From JAYWIG01 sp043789035 (GTDB taxonomy: Bacteria; Pseudomonadota; Gammaproteobacteria; Burkholderiales; Burkholderiaceae_E): 31,829 nt of DNA. Each line of letters starts with the position of its first letter. Positions within the stretch are counted from its first letter, which is position 1. The position numbers and the translations under genes were made by a program. This document shows, in pieces, positions 23,062 through 31,698 of the stretch. Below the pieces are notes generated by a model. The model was not told the DNA's origin. It did not search any database and worked only from the letters and a program-made list of their open reading frames with translations. The stretch spans positions 1 to 31,829 of the forward strand of contig JAYWIG010000298.1 of the NCBI GenBank assembly GCA_043789035.1. Direction: 5' to 3'.

Positions 23062-24654
23062 GTGGTGAGTGTACTGACGGCGGACCAAGCGGCAGCCTTA
23101 ATTCAAGATCGCTGGACTGTAGCAACCGCCGGTTTTGTCGGTGCAGGGCATGCCGAAGCAGTCACCAGCGCATTAGAGAGACGCTTTCTTGCACATTCGC
23201 AGCCTAGAGAACTCTGCTTGGTGTATTCGGCTGGCCAAGGCGATAGAGGCAATAAAGGCGTTAACCACTTTGGGCACGCTGGCCTAACCACCAGAATTAT
23301 TGGCGGGCATTGGCGCTCGGCACCAAGGTTATCGACTTTGGCGCTCAACAACCAAGCAGAAGCCTTTAACTTACCGCAAGGGGTGATCACCCATTTGTAT
23401 CGAGCAATTGCTGGAGACAAACCCGGTGTTATTACTAAAACTGGTTTACACACCTTTGTAGACCCACGGCATGGTGGTGGCAAACTCAATGAATGCCCAC
23501 CGCCGCCCGGGCAAGAAAACAAACCTCTCGTTAAACTTTTAACGATAGACGGGCAAGAGTATTTGCAGTATGTGCCTTTTAAGATCCATTGCGCATTACT
23601 GCGAGGCACAAGTGCTGATGCGCAAGGCAACATAAGCTGCGAAGACGAAGCATTTCATCATGAGCTACTCGCGATTGCTCAAGCTGCGAAAAACTCTGGC
23701 GGCATTGTTATCGCTCAAGTGAAATACTTGAATGACAAAGCAGGGCCACCAAACCTCGTGCGCGTGCCAGGCATTTTGGTCGATCACATCGTCGTTGTAG
23801 GAGACGACCCTGAGCTACACGCAATGACCTTTGCAGAGCGCAGTAATCCTGCATATACGGCAGCGGCACCGCACACTATCGGCAATCCGTCAGGGGTTGT
23901 TCAAGCAATTAAATTTAAAAGCGAGCTCTTAACTCCACGAGTCCTGGCACAACGAAGAGCCGCCTTAGAAATTGCCACTCATAAACCGCGCATTGTGAAT
24001 CTAGGTGTTGGCATGCCCGCCAATGTTGGCAGCACTGCACAAGCAGCGGGGATTTCCGGTTTTGTTCTCACCGTCGAAGCGGGGCCAATTGGTGGAACTC
24101 CAGCTGATGGCCTTTCGTTCGGTGCGAGTGCGTATCCGCAAGCCATCGTTGATCAACCCGCACAGTTCGATTTTTACGACGGTGGCGGTATTGATATGGC
24201 CTTCCTTGGCATCGGCGAGTTCGATGTGCAAGGCAATGTGAATGTGAGCATGTTTGGCGAAGGCGCAACCCGAATCATTGCGGGGGTCGGAGGCTTTATC
24301 AACATCTCGCAAGCAACCCGAACTTTGGTGTTTGTAGGTACGCTTACGGCGGGGGGTTTAGAGATAGCCGTTGACGATGGCAAGTTGCGCATCGTCAAAG
24401 AAGGGCGAAGCGCCAAGCTGGTCGAAAAGGTCAGTCACCTTTCGTTCAACGCGCCTTATGTTGCGTCTCTCGGCACTCGAATTTTATTCGTAACTGAGCG
24501 CGCCGTATTTGCACTCGATGAACAAAACCATCTGATGCTCACCGAGATTGCACCTGGGCTAGATCTTGAAAAAGATGTGCTCGCCCAGTGCCCGAAAAGC
24601 ATCACGGTCAGCCCAAGGTTGCGTGAAATGGATAGCCGGGTATTTGTGGCTTGA
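23062..24654 (+). CDS. acyl-CoA:acetate/propionate CoA-transferase (family I, YdiF/Pct-like)
   Basis: The product (530 residues) is a fused two-subunit family I CoA-transferase. The N-terminal half has the glycine-rich GFVGAGHAEAV and YSAGQGDRGNKGVNHF, with THLYRAIAGDKPGV(I)TKTG(L)HTFVDPRHGGGKLN typical of propionate/acetate CoA-transferases. The second half has VNLGVGMPANV and the catalytic Glu339 in TVEAGPIGGTPADG; the residue after Glu is Ala where SG is usual. The enzyme moves CoA between short acyl-CoAs and acids such as acetate. The start is GTG at 23062, directly after the DUF1840 stop. Its 3' end carries a small tandem repeat and faces metH. Confidence 0.93.
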   Translation: MVSVLTADQAAALIQDRWTVATAGFVGAGHAEAVTSALERRFLAHSQPRELCLVYSAGQGDRGNKGVNHFGHAGLTTRIIGGHWRSAPRLSTLALNNQAEAFNLPQGVITHLYRAIAGDKPGVITKTGLHTFVDPRHGGGKLNECPPPPGQENKPLVKLLTIDGQEYLQYVPFKIHCALLRGTSADAQGNISCEDEAFHHELLAIAQAAKNSGGIVIAQVKYLNDKAGPPNLVRVPGILVDHIVVVGDDPELHAMTFAERSNPAYTAAAPHTIGNPSGVVQAIKFKSELLTPRVLAQRRAALEIATHKPRIVNLGVGMPANVGSTAQAAGISGFVLTVEAGPIGGTPADGLSFGASAYPQAIVDQPAQFDFYDGGGIDMAFLGIGEFDVQGNVNVSMFGEGATRIIAGVGGFINISQATRTLVFVGTLTAGGLEIAVDDGKLRIVKEGRSAKLVEKVSHLSFNAPYVASLGTRILFVTERAVFALDEQNHLMLTEIAPGLDLEKDVLAQCPKSITVSPRLREMDSRVFVA

Positions 24655-24701
24655 ACCGCGTGTGGCTTGAACCCCGCGGATTAAACCGTGTGATTTAAAC
24701 C
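24645..24701. repeat. degenerate tandem repeat spanning two facing stop codons
   Basis: Two near-identical units, TGTGGCTTGAACCGCG (24645-24660) and TGTGGCTTGAACCCCGCG (24661-24678), are followed by weaker copies GATTAAACCG and TGTGATTTAAACC. The first contains the TGA of the CoA-transferase gene (24652-24654); the last contains the TAA of metH (24695-24697). It looks like local duplication in the gap between convergent genes. No terminator stem is evident. Confidence 0.65.
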
Positions 24702-27700
24702 AGCACCGGCCCCAAGGCCCTGCGTAGCTCTTCCTCATCACGGCCCGACCGATCTTTATAGTCTTTCAACTGATCGGTCGCGATCTTGCCCACATTAAAG
24801 TATTGCGATTGCGGGTGAGAGAAATAAAAACCACTCACACTAGCTGCAGGAAACATCGAGTAACTCTCTGTTAACTGCATGTTGATATCTTGCGCTTGCA
24901 AGTAATTGAACATATCGCGCTTAATCGTGTGCTCTGGGCACGCAGGGTACCCGGGAGCCGGACGAATACCTTGGTAAGCTTCTTTGATTAATTGCTCCGT
25001 ACTCAACGCTTCATTCGGTGCGTAGCCCCACAAATCTTTGCGCACGCGTTCATGCAAGCATTCTGCAAAGGCCTCGGCGAAACGGTCGGCGATCGCCTTC
25101 AACATAATCGACGAATAATCGTCCAACAGCCCTTCGAATTCCTTTTCCTTTTTCTCGATGCCAAGGCCACCTGTTAATGCAAACATACCGATGTAATCTT
25201 GCATGCCAGACGGTTTACCAGCGATGAATTTAGGTGCAATAAAGTCGGCCAAGCACTTGTTGTCAACGCCTTGTGGCTTTTCAGTTTGCTGGCGAAGGTT
25301 ACGGTAGGTGAAAGCTACATTCGTACGAGTTTCATCGGTATAAACTTCGATGTCATCGTCATTGATTGTGTTCGCTGGCAAAAAGGCAATCATGCCATTG
25401 GCAGTTAACCAACGGCCATCTATGACTCGCTTCAACATCGCAATGCCATCGGAGTAAACACGCCTCGCCGATTCGCCAACAACTTCGTCTTTTAAGATCG
25501 AAGGGTATGGCCCATGCAAATCCCATGTTTGGAAAAACGGCGACCAATCAATGTACTTCGCAATTTCTGCCAGATCATAATTTTTAAACAATCGCTTACC
25601 AATAAACTTTGGCTTCGGCGGTACATAACCATTCCAATTTATCGGTGCTTTGTTAGCACGTGCTGCGGCCAAACTCACAAAAGTGGGGCCTTTTTTGGCA
25701 GCATGTTGCTCACGAATTCGGTCGTACTCGATGACTAAATCAGAGACATATTTCGAGCGACTATCCTGCGAAATCAAACTCTGAGCAACGGGCACAGAAC
25801 GCGAGGCATCCGCCACATACACCACGGGGCCTGAATAGTTAGGTGCAATTTTTACAGCCGTATGGACACGCGATGTCGTCGCGCCCCCGATAAGCAGCGG
25901 AATCTTACGCATACGGAAGTAGTCATCACGCTCCATTTCTTTGGCCACATATGCCATCTCTTCGAGAGATGGCGTGATCAGCCCAGACAAACCAATTACA
26001 TCGGCACCTTCTATTTTGGCTCTGGCCAGAATTTCTGAGCAAGGCACCATCACGCCCATGTTCACGACATCAAAGTTATTACATTGCAACACCACGGTCA
26101 CAATGTTTTTGCCGATGTCATGTACATCACCTTTGACTGTGGCTATCACAATCTTGCCTCGGCTCTGCGTATTGCCTGAGGCTTTTTTCTCAGCTTCGAT
26201 GTAGGGAATTAAATGGGCCACGGCTTGCTTCATCACGCGCGCTGATTTAACCACTTGCGGCAAGAACATCTTCCCGGCGCCAAACAAATCACCCACGATG
26301 TTCATGCCGTCCATCAACGGCCCTTCGATCACTTCAATCGGGCGGCCGCCACGGGCTTGAATCGCCGCACGGGCTTCTTCCGTATCTTCTACGACGAATT
26401 GCGTCATGCCATTGACGAGCGCATGAGCCAAGCGCTCGTTCACGGTTTTGCTACGCCATTCTAAGTTTTCTTCCTTCTTAGCACCGCCTGCCTTTAAGCT
26501 AGACGCTATGTTAATCATCCGCTCGGTTGCATCATCGCGGCGATTTAATACAACGTCTTCCACATGCTCGCGCAACTCGGGGCTGAGTTCGTCATAAACA
26601 CCCATCATGCCGGCATTCACAATACCCATCGACATACCAGCGCGAATGGCGTGATAAAGGAAAACGGTATGAATCGCTTCCCGCGCCGGGTCGTTACCTC
26701 TGAAGCTAAAACTTACATTCGATACGCCGCCAGATACTTTAGCGTATGGAAGGTTCTCTCGAATCCATCGTGTGGCGTTAATGAAATCAACCGCGTAATT
26801 GTTATGTTCCTCAATGCCGGTAGCAATCGCAAAAATATTCGGATCGAAAATAATGTCTTCTGGTGCTGTGCCCACCGTATCGACGAGGATTCGATAAGCG
26901 CGTTCACAAATTTCAATCTTTCGCTCATAGGTATCTGCTTGGCCTTTCTCATCGAAGGCCATAACAATCACCGCCGCACCATAGCGTTTACATAAAGTAG
27001 CTTGTCGAATGAATTCTTCCACACCCTCTTTCATCGAGATGGAATTAACAATCGCTTTGCCTTGCACACACTTCAAACCAGCTTCGATAACGGACCATTT
27101 CGAACTGTCGATCATCACCGGCACCCGGGCGATATCTGGTTCAGAAGCAATCAAGTTCATAAAGCGGGCCATGGCTTTTTGCGAATCTAACATCGCCTCA
27201 TCCATGTTCACATCAATTACTTGTGCGCCATTTTCAACTTGCTGGCGAGCGACTTGCAAGGCTTCATCGTATTGTTCATTCAAGATCAAGCGAGCAAAGG
27301 CTTTCGAGCCTGTTACGTTGGTACGTTCGCCCACGTTCACGAAAAGACTAGTCTCAGTGACGTTAAATGCTTCCAGGCCAGATAAGCGAAGCTCTTTAGG
27401 TTTAGTCGTGTATTGCCTGGGGGCATTGTTTTGAATGGCTTTGGCAATCGCTTCGATGTGCTCAGGAGTAGTGCCACAACAGCCACCAGCAATGTTCACA
27501 AAACCAGCGTCGGCAAACTCTTTCAGTAAGCTAGATGTCACTTCCGGCGTTTCATCAAAACCGGTTTCAGACATCGGATTTGGTAAGCCAGCATTCGGAT
27601 ACACGCAGATATAGGTGTCGGAAATCTTGGCCAGCTCCTCAATATACGGGCGCATCAGCGCAGCACCGAGCGCACAGTTCAATCCAATAGTGAGTGGCTT

Positions 27701-28447
27701 TGCATGGCGAATCGAATTCCAAAAAGCTTCCACTGTTTGGCCAGACAAAATCCGCCCCGAAGCATCTGTCACGGTTCCAGAAATCATCAAAGGCAAACGA
27801 TGCAAACCTTGCGCTTCACGCTCAGCAAACAACTCTTCAATCGCGAAAAGGGCAGCTTTGGCATTCAAAGTATCGAAAATTGTCTCAAGCAATAAGAGGT
27901 CAACGCCACCTTCGATCAAGGCTTTTGTTTGCTGATAATAGGTGGCGCGTAATTCGTCGAAAGTCACATTCCGTGCACCGGGGTCATTCACATCCGGCGA
28001 AATCGATGCTGTTTTTGGTTGCGGTCCGAGCGCCCCCGCTACAAATCGCGGCTTTTCTTTGGTAGAAAACTTATTACAGGCAGCACGAGCTAACTGCGCA
28101 GACGCTAAATTAAGTTCATAAGCCAAGTGTTCCAGCTCATAATCGGCCAAGGCAATGGTAGTTGCACCAAAAGTGTTGGTTTCTAAAATATCAGCACCAG
28201 CGGCCAAATAGCCTTCATGAATTTCCTGAATAATTTGCGGCTGCGTAAGTGACAGCAACTCGTTATTGCCTTTAACGTCTTGCTTTAGGCTAGCGAACCT
28301 AGAACCGCGATATGCAGCTTCATCTAGCTTGTAGCGCTGAATCATCGTGCCCATTGCGCCATCCAATATCAGGATACGGTTATCCAGATGCTGACGCAGT
28401 AGGGCCTCGATGGGGGATTTCACAGGCAAAGAAGTATTAATTTTCAT
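24695..28447 (-). CDS. metH: cobalamin-dependent methionine synthase MetH
   Basis: The product (1250 residues; E. coli MetH is 1227) has all four modules. The homocysteine domain has zinc ligands Cys258 (GLNCALG) and Cys323-Cys324 (GGCCGTTP). The folate domain has FVNVGERTNVTGS and the Asn/Asp-rich barrel motifs; the cobalamin domain has His776 in DVHDIGKNIV; the C-terminal activation domain has RPAPGYPACPEHTIKRDMF. It methylates homocysteine from 5-methyltetrahydrofolate through methylcobalamin. In several Burkholderiales I recall MetH being encoded as two polypeptides; this one is uninterrupted. The gene is a single-gene minus-strand unit, divergent from the diguanylate cyclase. No cobalamin or SAH riboswitch is seen in the 133-base leader region. 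Confidence 0.97.
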   Translation of the reverse strand: MKINTSLPVKSPIEALLRQHLDNRILILDGAMGTMIQRYKLDEAAYRGSRFASLKQDVKGNNELLSLTQPQIIQEIHEGYLAAGADILETNTFGATTIALADYELEHLAYELNLASAQLARAACNKFSTKEKPRFVAGALGPQPKTASISPDVNDPGARNVTFDELRATYYQQTKALIEGGVDLLLLETIFDTLNAKAALFAIEELFAEREAQGLHRLPLMISGTVTDASGRILSGQTVEAFWNSIRHAKPLTIGLNCALGAALMRPYIEELAKISDTYICVYPNAGLPNPMSETGFDETPEVTSSLLKEFADAGFVNIAGGCCGTTPEHIEAIAKAIQNNAPRQYTTKPKELRLSGLEAFNVTETSLFVNVGERTNVTGSKAFARLILNEQYDEALQVARQQVENGAQVIDVNMDEAMLDSQKAMARFMNLIASEPDIARVPVMIDSSKWSVIEAGLKCVQGKAIVNSISMKEGVEEFIRQATLCKRYGAAVIVMAFDEKGQADTYERKIEICERAYRILVDTVGTAPEDIIFDPNIFAIATGIEEHNNYAVDFINATRWIRENLPYAKVSGGVSNVSFSFRGNDPAREAIHTVFLYHAIRAGMSMGIVNAGMMGVYDELSPELREHVEDVVLNRRDDATERMINIASSLKAGGAKKEENLEWRSKTVNERLAHALVNGMTQFVVEDTEEARAAIQARGGRPIEVIEGPLMDGMNIVGDLFGAGKMFLPQVVKSARVMKQAVAHLIPYIEAEKKASGNTQSRGKIVIATVKGDVHDIGKNIVTVVLQCNNFDVVNMGVMVPCSEILARAKIEGADVIGLSGLITPSLEEMAYVAKEMERDDYFRMRKIPLLIGGATTSRVHTAVKIAPNYSGPVVYVADASRSVPVAQSLISQDSRSKYVSDLVIEYDRIREQHAAKKGPTFVSLAAARANKAPINWNGYVPPKPKFIGKRLFKNYDLAEIAKYIDWSPFFQTWDLHGPYPSILKDEVVGESARRVYSDGIAMLKRVIDGRWLTANGMIAFLPANTINDDDIEVYTDETRTNVAFTYRNLRQQTEKPQGVDNKCLADFIAPKFIAGKPSGMQDYIGMFALTGGLGIEKKEKEFEGLLDDYSSIMLKAIADRFAEAFAECLHERVRKDLWGYAPNEALSTEQLIKEAYQGIRPAPGYPACPEHTIKRDMFNYLQAQDINMQLTESYSMFPAASVSGFYFSHPQSQYFNVGKIATDQLKDYKDRSGRDEEELRRALGPVLV

Positions 28448-28473
28448 TTACTGATTTTATCAAGTTAGCCTTA

Positions 28474-28510
28474 CCTATCGGCCATTTCGCCCTTTGATCG
28501 GATAGGGCGA
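28474..28510. promoter_or_regulatory. overlapping hairpins between metH and the diguanylate cyclase gene
   Basis: TCGCCCT (28487-28493) pairs with AGGGCGA (28504-28510) around a ten-base loop. CCTATC (28474-28479) can alternatively pair with GATAGG (28501-28506), which would break the first stem. The pair of exclusive stems could be an operator or a leader switch for metH, whose ATG is at 28447, or neither; the structures are visible but the role is a guess. Confidence 0.35.
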
Positions 28511-28580
28511 GCATACAACCTGACTTTTTGAAATACTAGGAACTTGTTAGCTTTTCGCCTGAATTTCCACCTAGAGAGTT

Positions 28581-29702
28581 ATGTTGCCCCCACTAGAACT
28601 AGTTACCACTAACCTTACTTCGGCGGCTTTCCTGCTTTTGGCCGCATTTGCAGTGTTTGTTCTTCGCGGTGGTAGCTCAACTTACGCCAGTATGGGCAGC
28701 ACTGCGGCTGCCTTGCTGTGCGGGTCGCTGGGCGTAGCCTTTCAAGGTTTAGCCGCTTTCCAGGGGCATTTTAAAGAGCTTGATATCTTCTCTTGGCCGT
28801 TGATCGTGGCATCCTGGGTTGCCATGACGCAAGCGTTGAGAAGCTCATGCGATCAAAAAGACTCTAATAGCACGCAGTTAGTCATCTTTGGTGTGGTTAG
28901 TATATGCCTGCTTGGGTTGGGCGGTTGGACCAGAGAAATTGCCCTAAATTTATTTCTCTTGGCCGCAGTTATTCGATGGATAGAAGCATGCTCACACCAA
29001 GATGTTTCTGGCAAACAAGGAAAACAGATTCGACAGGCCAGTATTGCGCTCATGGTGCTGATGATTGGCTGGATTTTGTTTAACTGCGTACGCATCTTAA
29101 GCAATATAGACACAAATGCACAGCATCCCCGCCTTAACTTTGCGATTGCCACTTGCGCAGGGGCATTACTCGTTGTTTGGTCAGTACAACTTCGCCATCG
29201 GCAAGACATGCATCGCCGCATTCAACTCGATCCATTAACCGGGTTAGCCTCGAGACAATATCTTTTACAAGACTCCGAGCGTTGGTTAAAAGACCACCCT
29301 TTGGGCTTGGCTCTCATGGTGGTTGACATCGATCACCTTCGCTATATTAACGACAAATACGGCCATGAAGTAGGCGATAGCGTGCTCAAGCATGTGAGTA
29401 AACAGATTAAATCCAGCGTCCGTAAAGACACTTTGGTAGCTCGCTACGGCGGCGAAGAATTTGGCCTTATCGTACCGGTAGGAAATAGAGAAGAAGCCTC
29501 GAAAGTGGCCGAACGCCTACGTTTTGAGATCGAGCAATCACCTTTATTTTTAGGCGCAACGCCTATCAACATTACCGTCAGTATTGGCGTAACGCTTTAC
29601 GATGAATCAGTGAGCTTAAGCAAGGCGTTAGTCGAAGCTGACGCCAAGCTTCATGATGCAAAAGTCGCCGGTCGAAATAGGGTAGTCACCGCTTTCGCCT
29701 AA
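28581..29702 (+). CDS. membrane-bound diguanylate cyclase (GGDEF domain)
   Basis: The product (373 residues) has about seven hydrophobic helices in the first 205 residues, with no recognised sensor family, then a GGDEF domain (about 212-373). LDPLTGLASR opens it, VVDIDHLRYINDKYGHEVGD binds metal and GTP, and GGEEF (290-294) is an active-type signature, so it should make cyclic di-GMP. The inhibitory I-site is degenerate: the expected R-x-x-D reads RKDT (281-284), suggesting weak product inhibition. AGAGAG precedes the ATG by a few bases. It is divergent from metH; the LDH2 gene follows on the same strand after 58 bases. Confidence 0.93.
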   Translation: MLPPLELVTTNLTSAAFLLLAAFAVFVLRGGSSTYASMGSTAAALLCGSLGVAFQGLAAFQGHFKELDIFSWPLIVASWVAMTQALRSSCDQKDSNSTQLVIFGVVSICLLGLGGWTREIALNLFLLAAVIRWIEACSHQDVSGKQGKQIRQASIALMVLMIGWILFNCVRILSNIDTNAQHPRLNFAIATCAGALLVVWSVQLRHRQDMHRRIQLDPLTGLASRQYLLQDSERWLKDHPLGLALMVVDIDHLRYINDKYGHEVGDSVLKHVSKQIKSSVRKDTLVARYGGEEFGLIVPVGNREEASKVAERLRFEIEQSPLFLGATPINITVSIGVTLYDESVSLSKALVEADAKLHDAKVAGRNRVVTAFA

Positions 29703-29760
29703 GTTTTTAGCCCAAACGTTGCTAAACTCTTGGTCTCTTGAAGATCAACAGGACATTGAC

Positions 29761-30852
29761 ATGGCGGAAAAAGACTTCCCAACTGAGGCGCTCAAAGCTT
29801 GGGTAAACAATTTTTGGTTAGCGGCTGGCAGCAGCGCAGAAGAAGCAATGCTGACCGCAGAGCATCTCATTGGCGCGAACTTGGCGGGCCATGATTCACA
29901 TGGCATTGGTATGGTACCCCGCTATACTTTGTCGCTGATGGTTGATGAGTTGAAACTCAATCAACAAGTGGCAATAACCTCAGACACCGGAGCAATGATC
30001 TCCGTCGACGCCAAACGCGGAATGGGGCAATCAGTGACCTATCAGGCCATGAACATTGCTATCGAACGCGCCAAGCAGCATGGCGTCTGTGTGATGGGCT
30101 TGCGTCATTCACATCATTTAGGTCGCGTTGGCCACTGGGCTGAACAGGCTATCTCGCAAGGCCTTGTATCGATTCACTTCACCAACGCAGTGAGCCAATG
30201 GTGGGTTGCACCGCACGGTGGAAAACAAGCCCGCTTCGTAACCAACCCATTTACAGTTGGCATACCTCGCCCCGGTGCAGAGCCTATCGTGCTCGACTTC
30301 GCAACTAGCGCTATTGCCCAAGGCAAAGTTCGCGTGGCTTACAACAAGGGCGTACCAGTGCCCGACAATAGTCTCATCGACGCACACGGCAACCCTACCA
30401 ACAACCCAGGCGTTTTATTCGAGCGAGACGACGGCAAACTCGGTGCGCTAGTCACGGCAGCGGGCCATAAAGGTTATGCGCTTTCCATGGTTTGCGAACT
30501 CTTGGGAGCCGCGCTGATCGGTGGTGAAACTACGACGCAAGAACATGTCTTTGCCAAGCACGGCATTTGGAACAATATGTTAGCCATTGTGTTTGACCCA
30601 AGGAAGATGGGGCATATGGCTTGGTTCGAAACCCAAGCCCGTGAGTTTACCGAATGGGTGCAATCGTCAGAGTTGGCCCCTGGCCACGACGCGATTTTGA
30701 TGCCAGGTGATCCTGAACGCGCTTCTCGAAAAAAACGCGCGCAAGTAATGCCCATCGATGATGAAACCGTTGCGCAACTCGATAATGCGGCCAAAACTAT
30801 TAACGAAAAGTTTGGTTCGAAGTTACCGCCAATTTCATCACTCGTTATGTAA
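29761..30852 (+). CDS. LDH2/malate-lactate-ureidoglycolate dehydrogenase family oxidoreductase
   Basis: The product (363 residues) belongs to the LDH2/MDH2/YlbC family of NAD(P)-dependent 2-hydroxyacid dehydrogenases, distinct from classical LDH. Visible motifs are GHDSHGIGMVPRY near 45, the catalytic-His region LRHSHHLGRVGHW near 115-127, TNPFTVGIPRP, LDFATSAIAQGKV and the GHKGYALSMVCELLGAALIGG segment. Members act on malate, lactate, ureidoglycolate or sulfolactate; the substrate cannot be told apart here. I chose ATG 29761 because AGGA lies seven bases before it and the family N-terminus (EALKAWVNNFW) follows; a longer frame begins at 29719 without support. The thioesterase starts nine bases after the stop, so they are likely co-transcribed. 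Confidence 0.93.
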   Translation: MAEKDFPTEALKAWVNNFWLAAGSSAEEAMLTAEHLIGANLAGHDSHGIGMVPRYTLSLMVDELKLNQQVAITSDTGAMISVDAKRGMGQSVTYQAMNIAIERAKQHGVCVMGLRHSHHLGRVGHWAEQAISQGLVSIHFTNAVSQWWVAPHGGKQARFVTNPFTVGIPRPGAEPIVLDFATSAIAQGKVRVAYNKGVPVPDNSLIDAHGNPTNNPGVLFERDDGKLGALVTAAGHKGYALSMVCELLGAALIGGETTTQEHVFAKHGIWNNMLAIVFDPRKMGHMAWFETQAREFTEWVQSSELAPGHDAILMPGDPERASRKKRAQVMPIDDETVAQLDNAAKTINEKFGSKLPPISSLVM

Positions 30853-30861
30853 AGTGCATTC

Positions 30862-31290
30862 ATGAGTAAAGAATTTAGTTTCGATGTGCGCATCGGTTTT
30901 GGCGATTGCGACCCGGCAGGCATTGTGTACTTCCCCAACTTTTACCGGTGGATGGATATGGCCGTTCATGTCATGTGGGAGCAATCCGAATGGCCGGCCG
31001 AGCGCATCCAAAAGGAGTTGAATTTATGGGCATGGCCTCTCATCGATTCTGGCGCAACTTTTAAGTCACCAGCAACCTTTAATCAAACTATCACTATCAA
31101 ATCAACGATTGTGAGCTGGACGAGCAAAACATTTCGCACTAACCATCGCGTTGTGCGCAAAGAAAAAGATGGCTCCGAAACCTTTCTTCTCGAAGGCTAC
31201 TCGGTTCGGTTTTTAGGTGAGAAACTGGCTGATAGTTATAAGCTCAAAGCAGCACTTATTCCTGAAAATTTAAAGGCGATATTTGAATAG
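30862..31290 (+). CDS. 4-hydroxybenzoyl-CoA-type acyl-CoA thioesterase (hotdog fold)
   Basis: The product (142 residues) is a single hotdog domain. RIGFGDCDPAGIVYFPNFYRWMD matches the active-site block of the Pseudomonas 4-hydroxybenzoyl-CoA thioesterase, with the catalytic Asp at the same number (Asp17). The rest is also family-like (PLIDSGATFKSPATFNQTI, SVRFLGE). It hydrolyses an acyl- or aroyl-CoA thioester; related proteins act on many substrates, so the specific one is not assigned. The gene lies between the LDH2 gene (nine-base gap) and the unknown gene, which it overlaps by eight bases. Confidence 0.92.
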   Translation: MSKEFSFDVRIGFGDCDPAGIVYFPNFYRWMDMAVHVMWEQSEWPAERIQKELNLWAWPLIDSGATFKSPATFNQTITIKSTIVSWTSKTFRTNHRVVRKEKDGSETFLLEGYSVRFLGEKLADSYKLKAALIPENLKAIFE

Positions 31291-31678
31291 TGATTTGATT
31301 ACTCCCCCCATCTTGCTCGATTCAATTACCGCTATCGACGCCTCAGCCCTCGATGCGGTGATTGTGTCTGGCTCGCATGGCGGGCGCTCTTCAACTGGCT
31401 TTGCGCTCGACAACCCGGAAAGGCCTCGCATCGTGTTCTTCAACGATGCTGGGGTAGGCAAAGACAGCGCAGGTGTTTACTGTTTAGAGGCCATGCAAGC
31501 CGTACATTTGGCTTGCGCCTGTTATTCGCATACCTCCGCACGTATTGGTGAGGCGCAAGACGGCTACTCCCACGGCGTGGTTAGCTTCGTCAATGAACTA
31601 GCCGCAAAACTAGGCGTCCGCGTAGGCACGAGCGTCTTCGATGCGTGCGCCGTAGCGATCAATGCCAAAATGCAGTAG
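31283..31678 (+). CDS. conserved protein of unknown function with SHGG and NDAG-GKD-AG motifs
   Basis: I do not recognise a named family. The product (131 residues) has conserved-looking loops on an alternating strand/helix pattern that suggests an alpha/beta Rossmann-like fold: VIVSGSHGGRSS (about 26-37), VFFNDAGVGKDSAG (51-64) and SHTSARIGEAQDG (82-94). I have an impression of similar short proteins in other proteobacteria with these three motifs, without a known role. His and Asp residues in the loops could be catalytic. The start is TTG at 31283, with AAAGG six bases before it, eight bases inside the thioesterase gene; no ATG is available upstream of the fold. Sits between the thioesterase and DsrE-like genes in what looks like one operon. 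Confidence 0.8.
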   Translation: MNSDLITPPILLDSITAIDASALDAVIVSGSHGGRSSTGFALDNPERPRIVFFNDAGVGKDSAGVYCLEAMQAVHLACACYSHTSARIGEAQDGYSHGVVSFVNELAAKLGVRVGTSVFDACAVAINAKMQ

Positions 31679-31698
31679 TCATCTTAAAAAGGTCAACC

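Noticed and set aside
23103..23633. 176-codon minus-strand frame inside the CoA-transferase gene
   Set aside because: Composition is rich in Pro, Cys and Leu as expected for antisense reading; the plus-strand gene is a secure family match.
26564..27434. Several plus-strand frames of 80-143 codons opposite metH
   Set aside because: All lie entirely within a well-conserved gene and show no domain pattern or ribosome site.
28448..28580. Cobalamin or S-adenosylhomocysteine riboswitch before metH
   Set aside because: The leader is at most 133 bases and shared with a divergent gene; neither the B12-box nor the SAH-riboswitch conserved core is visible.
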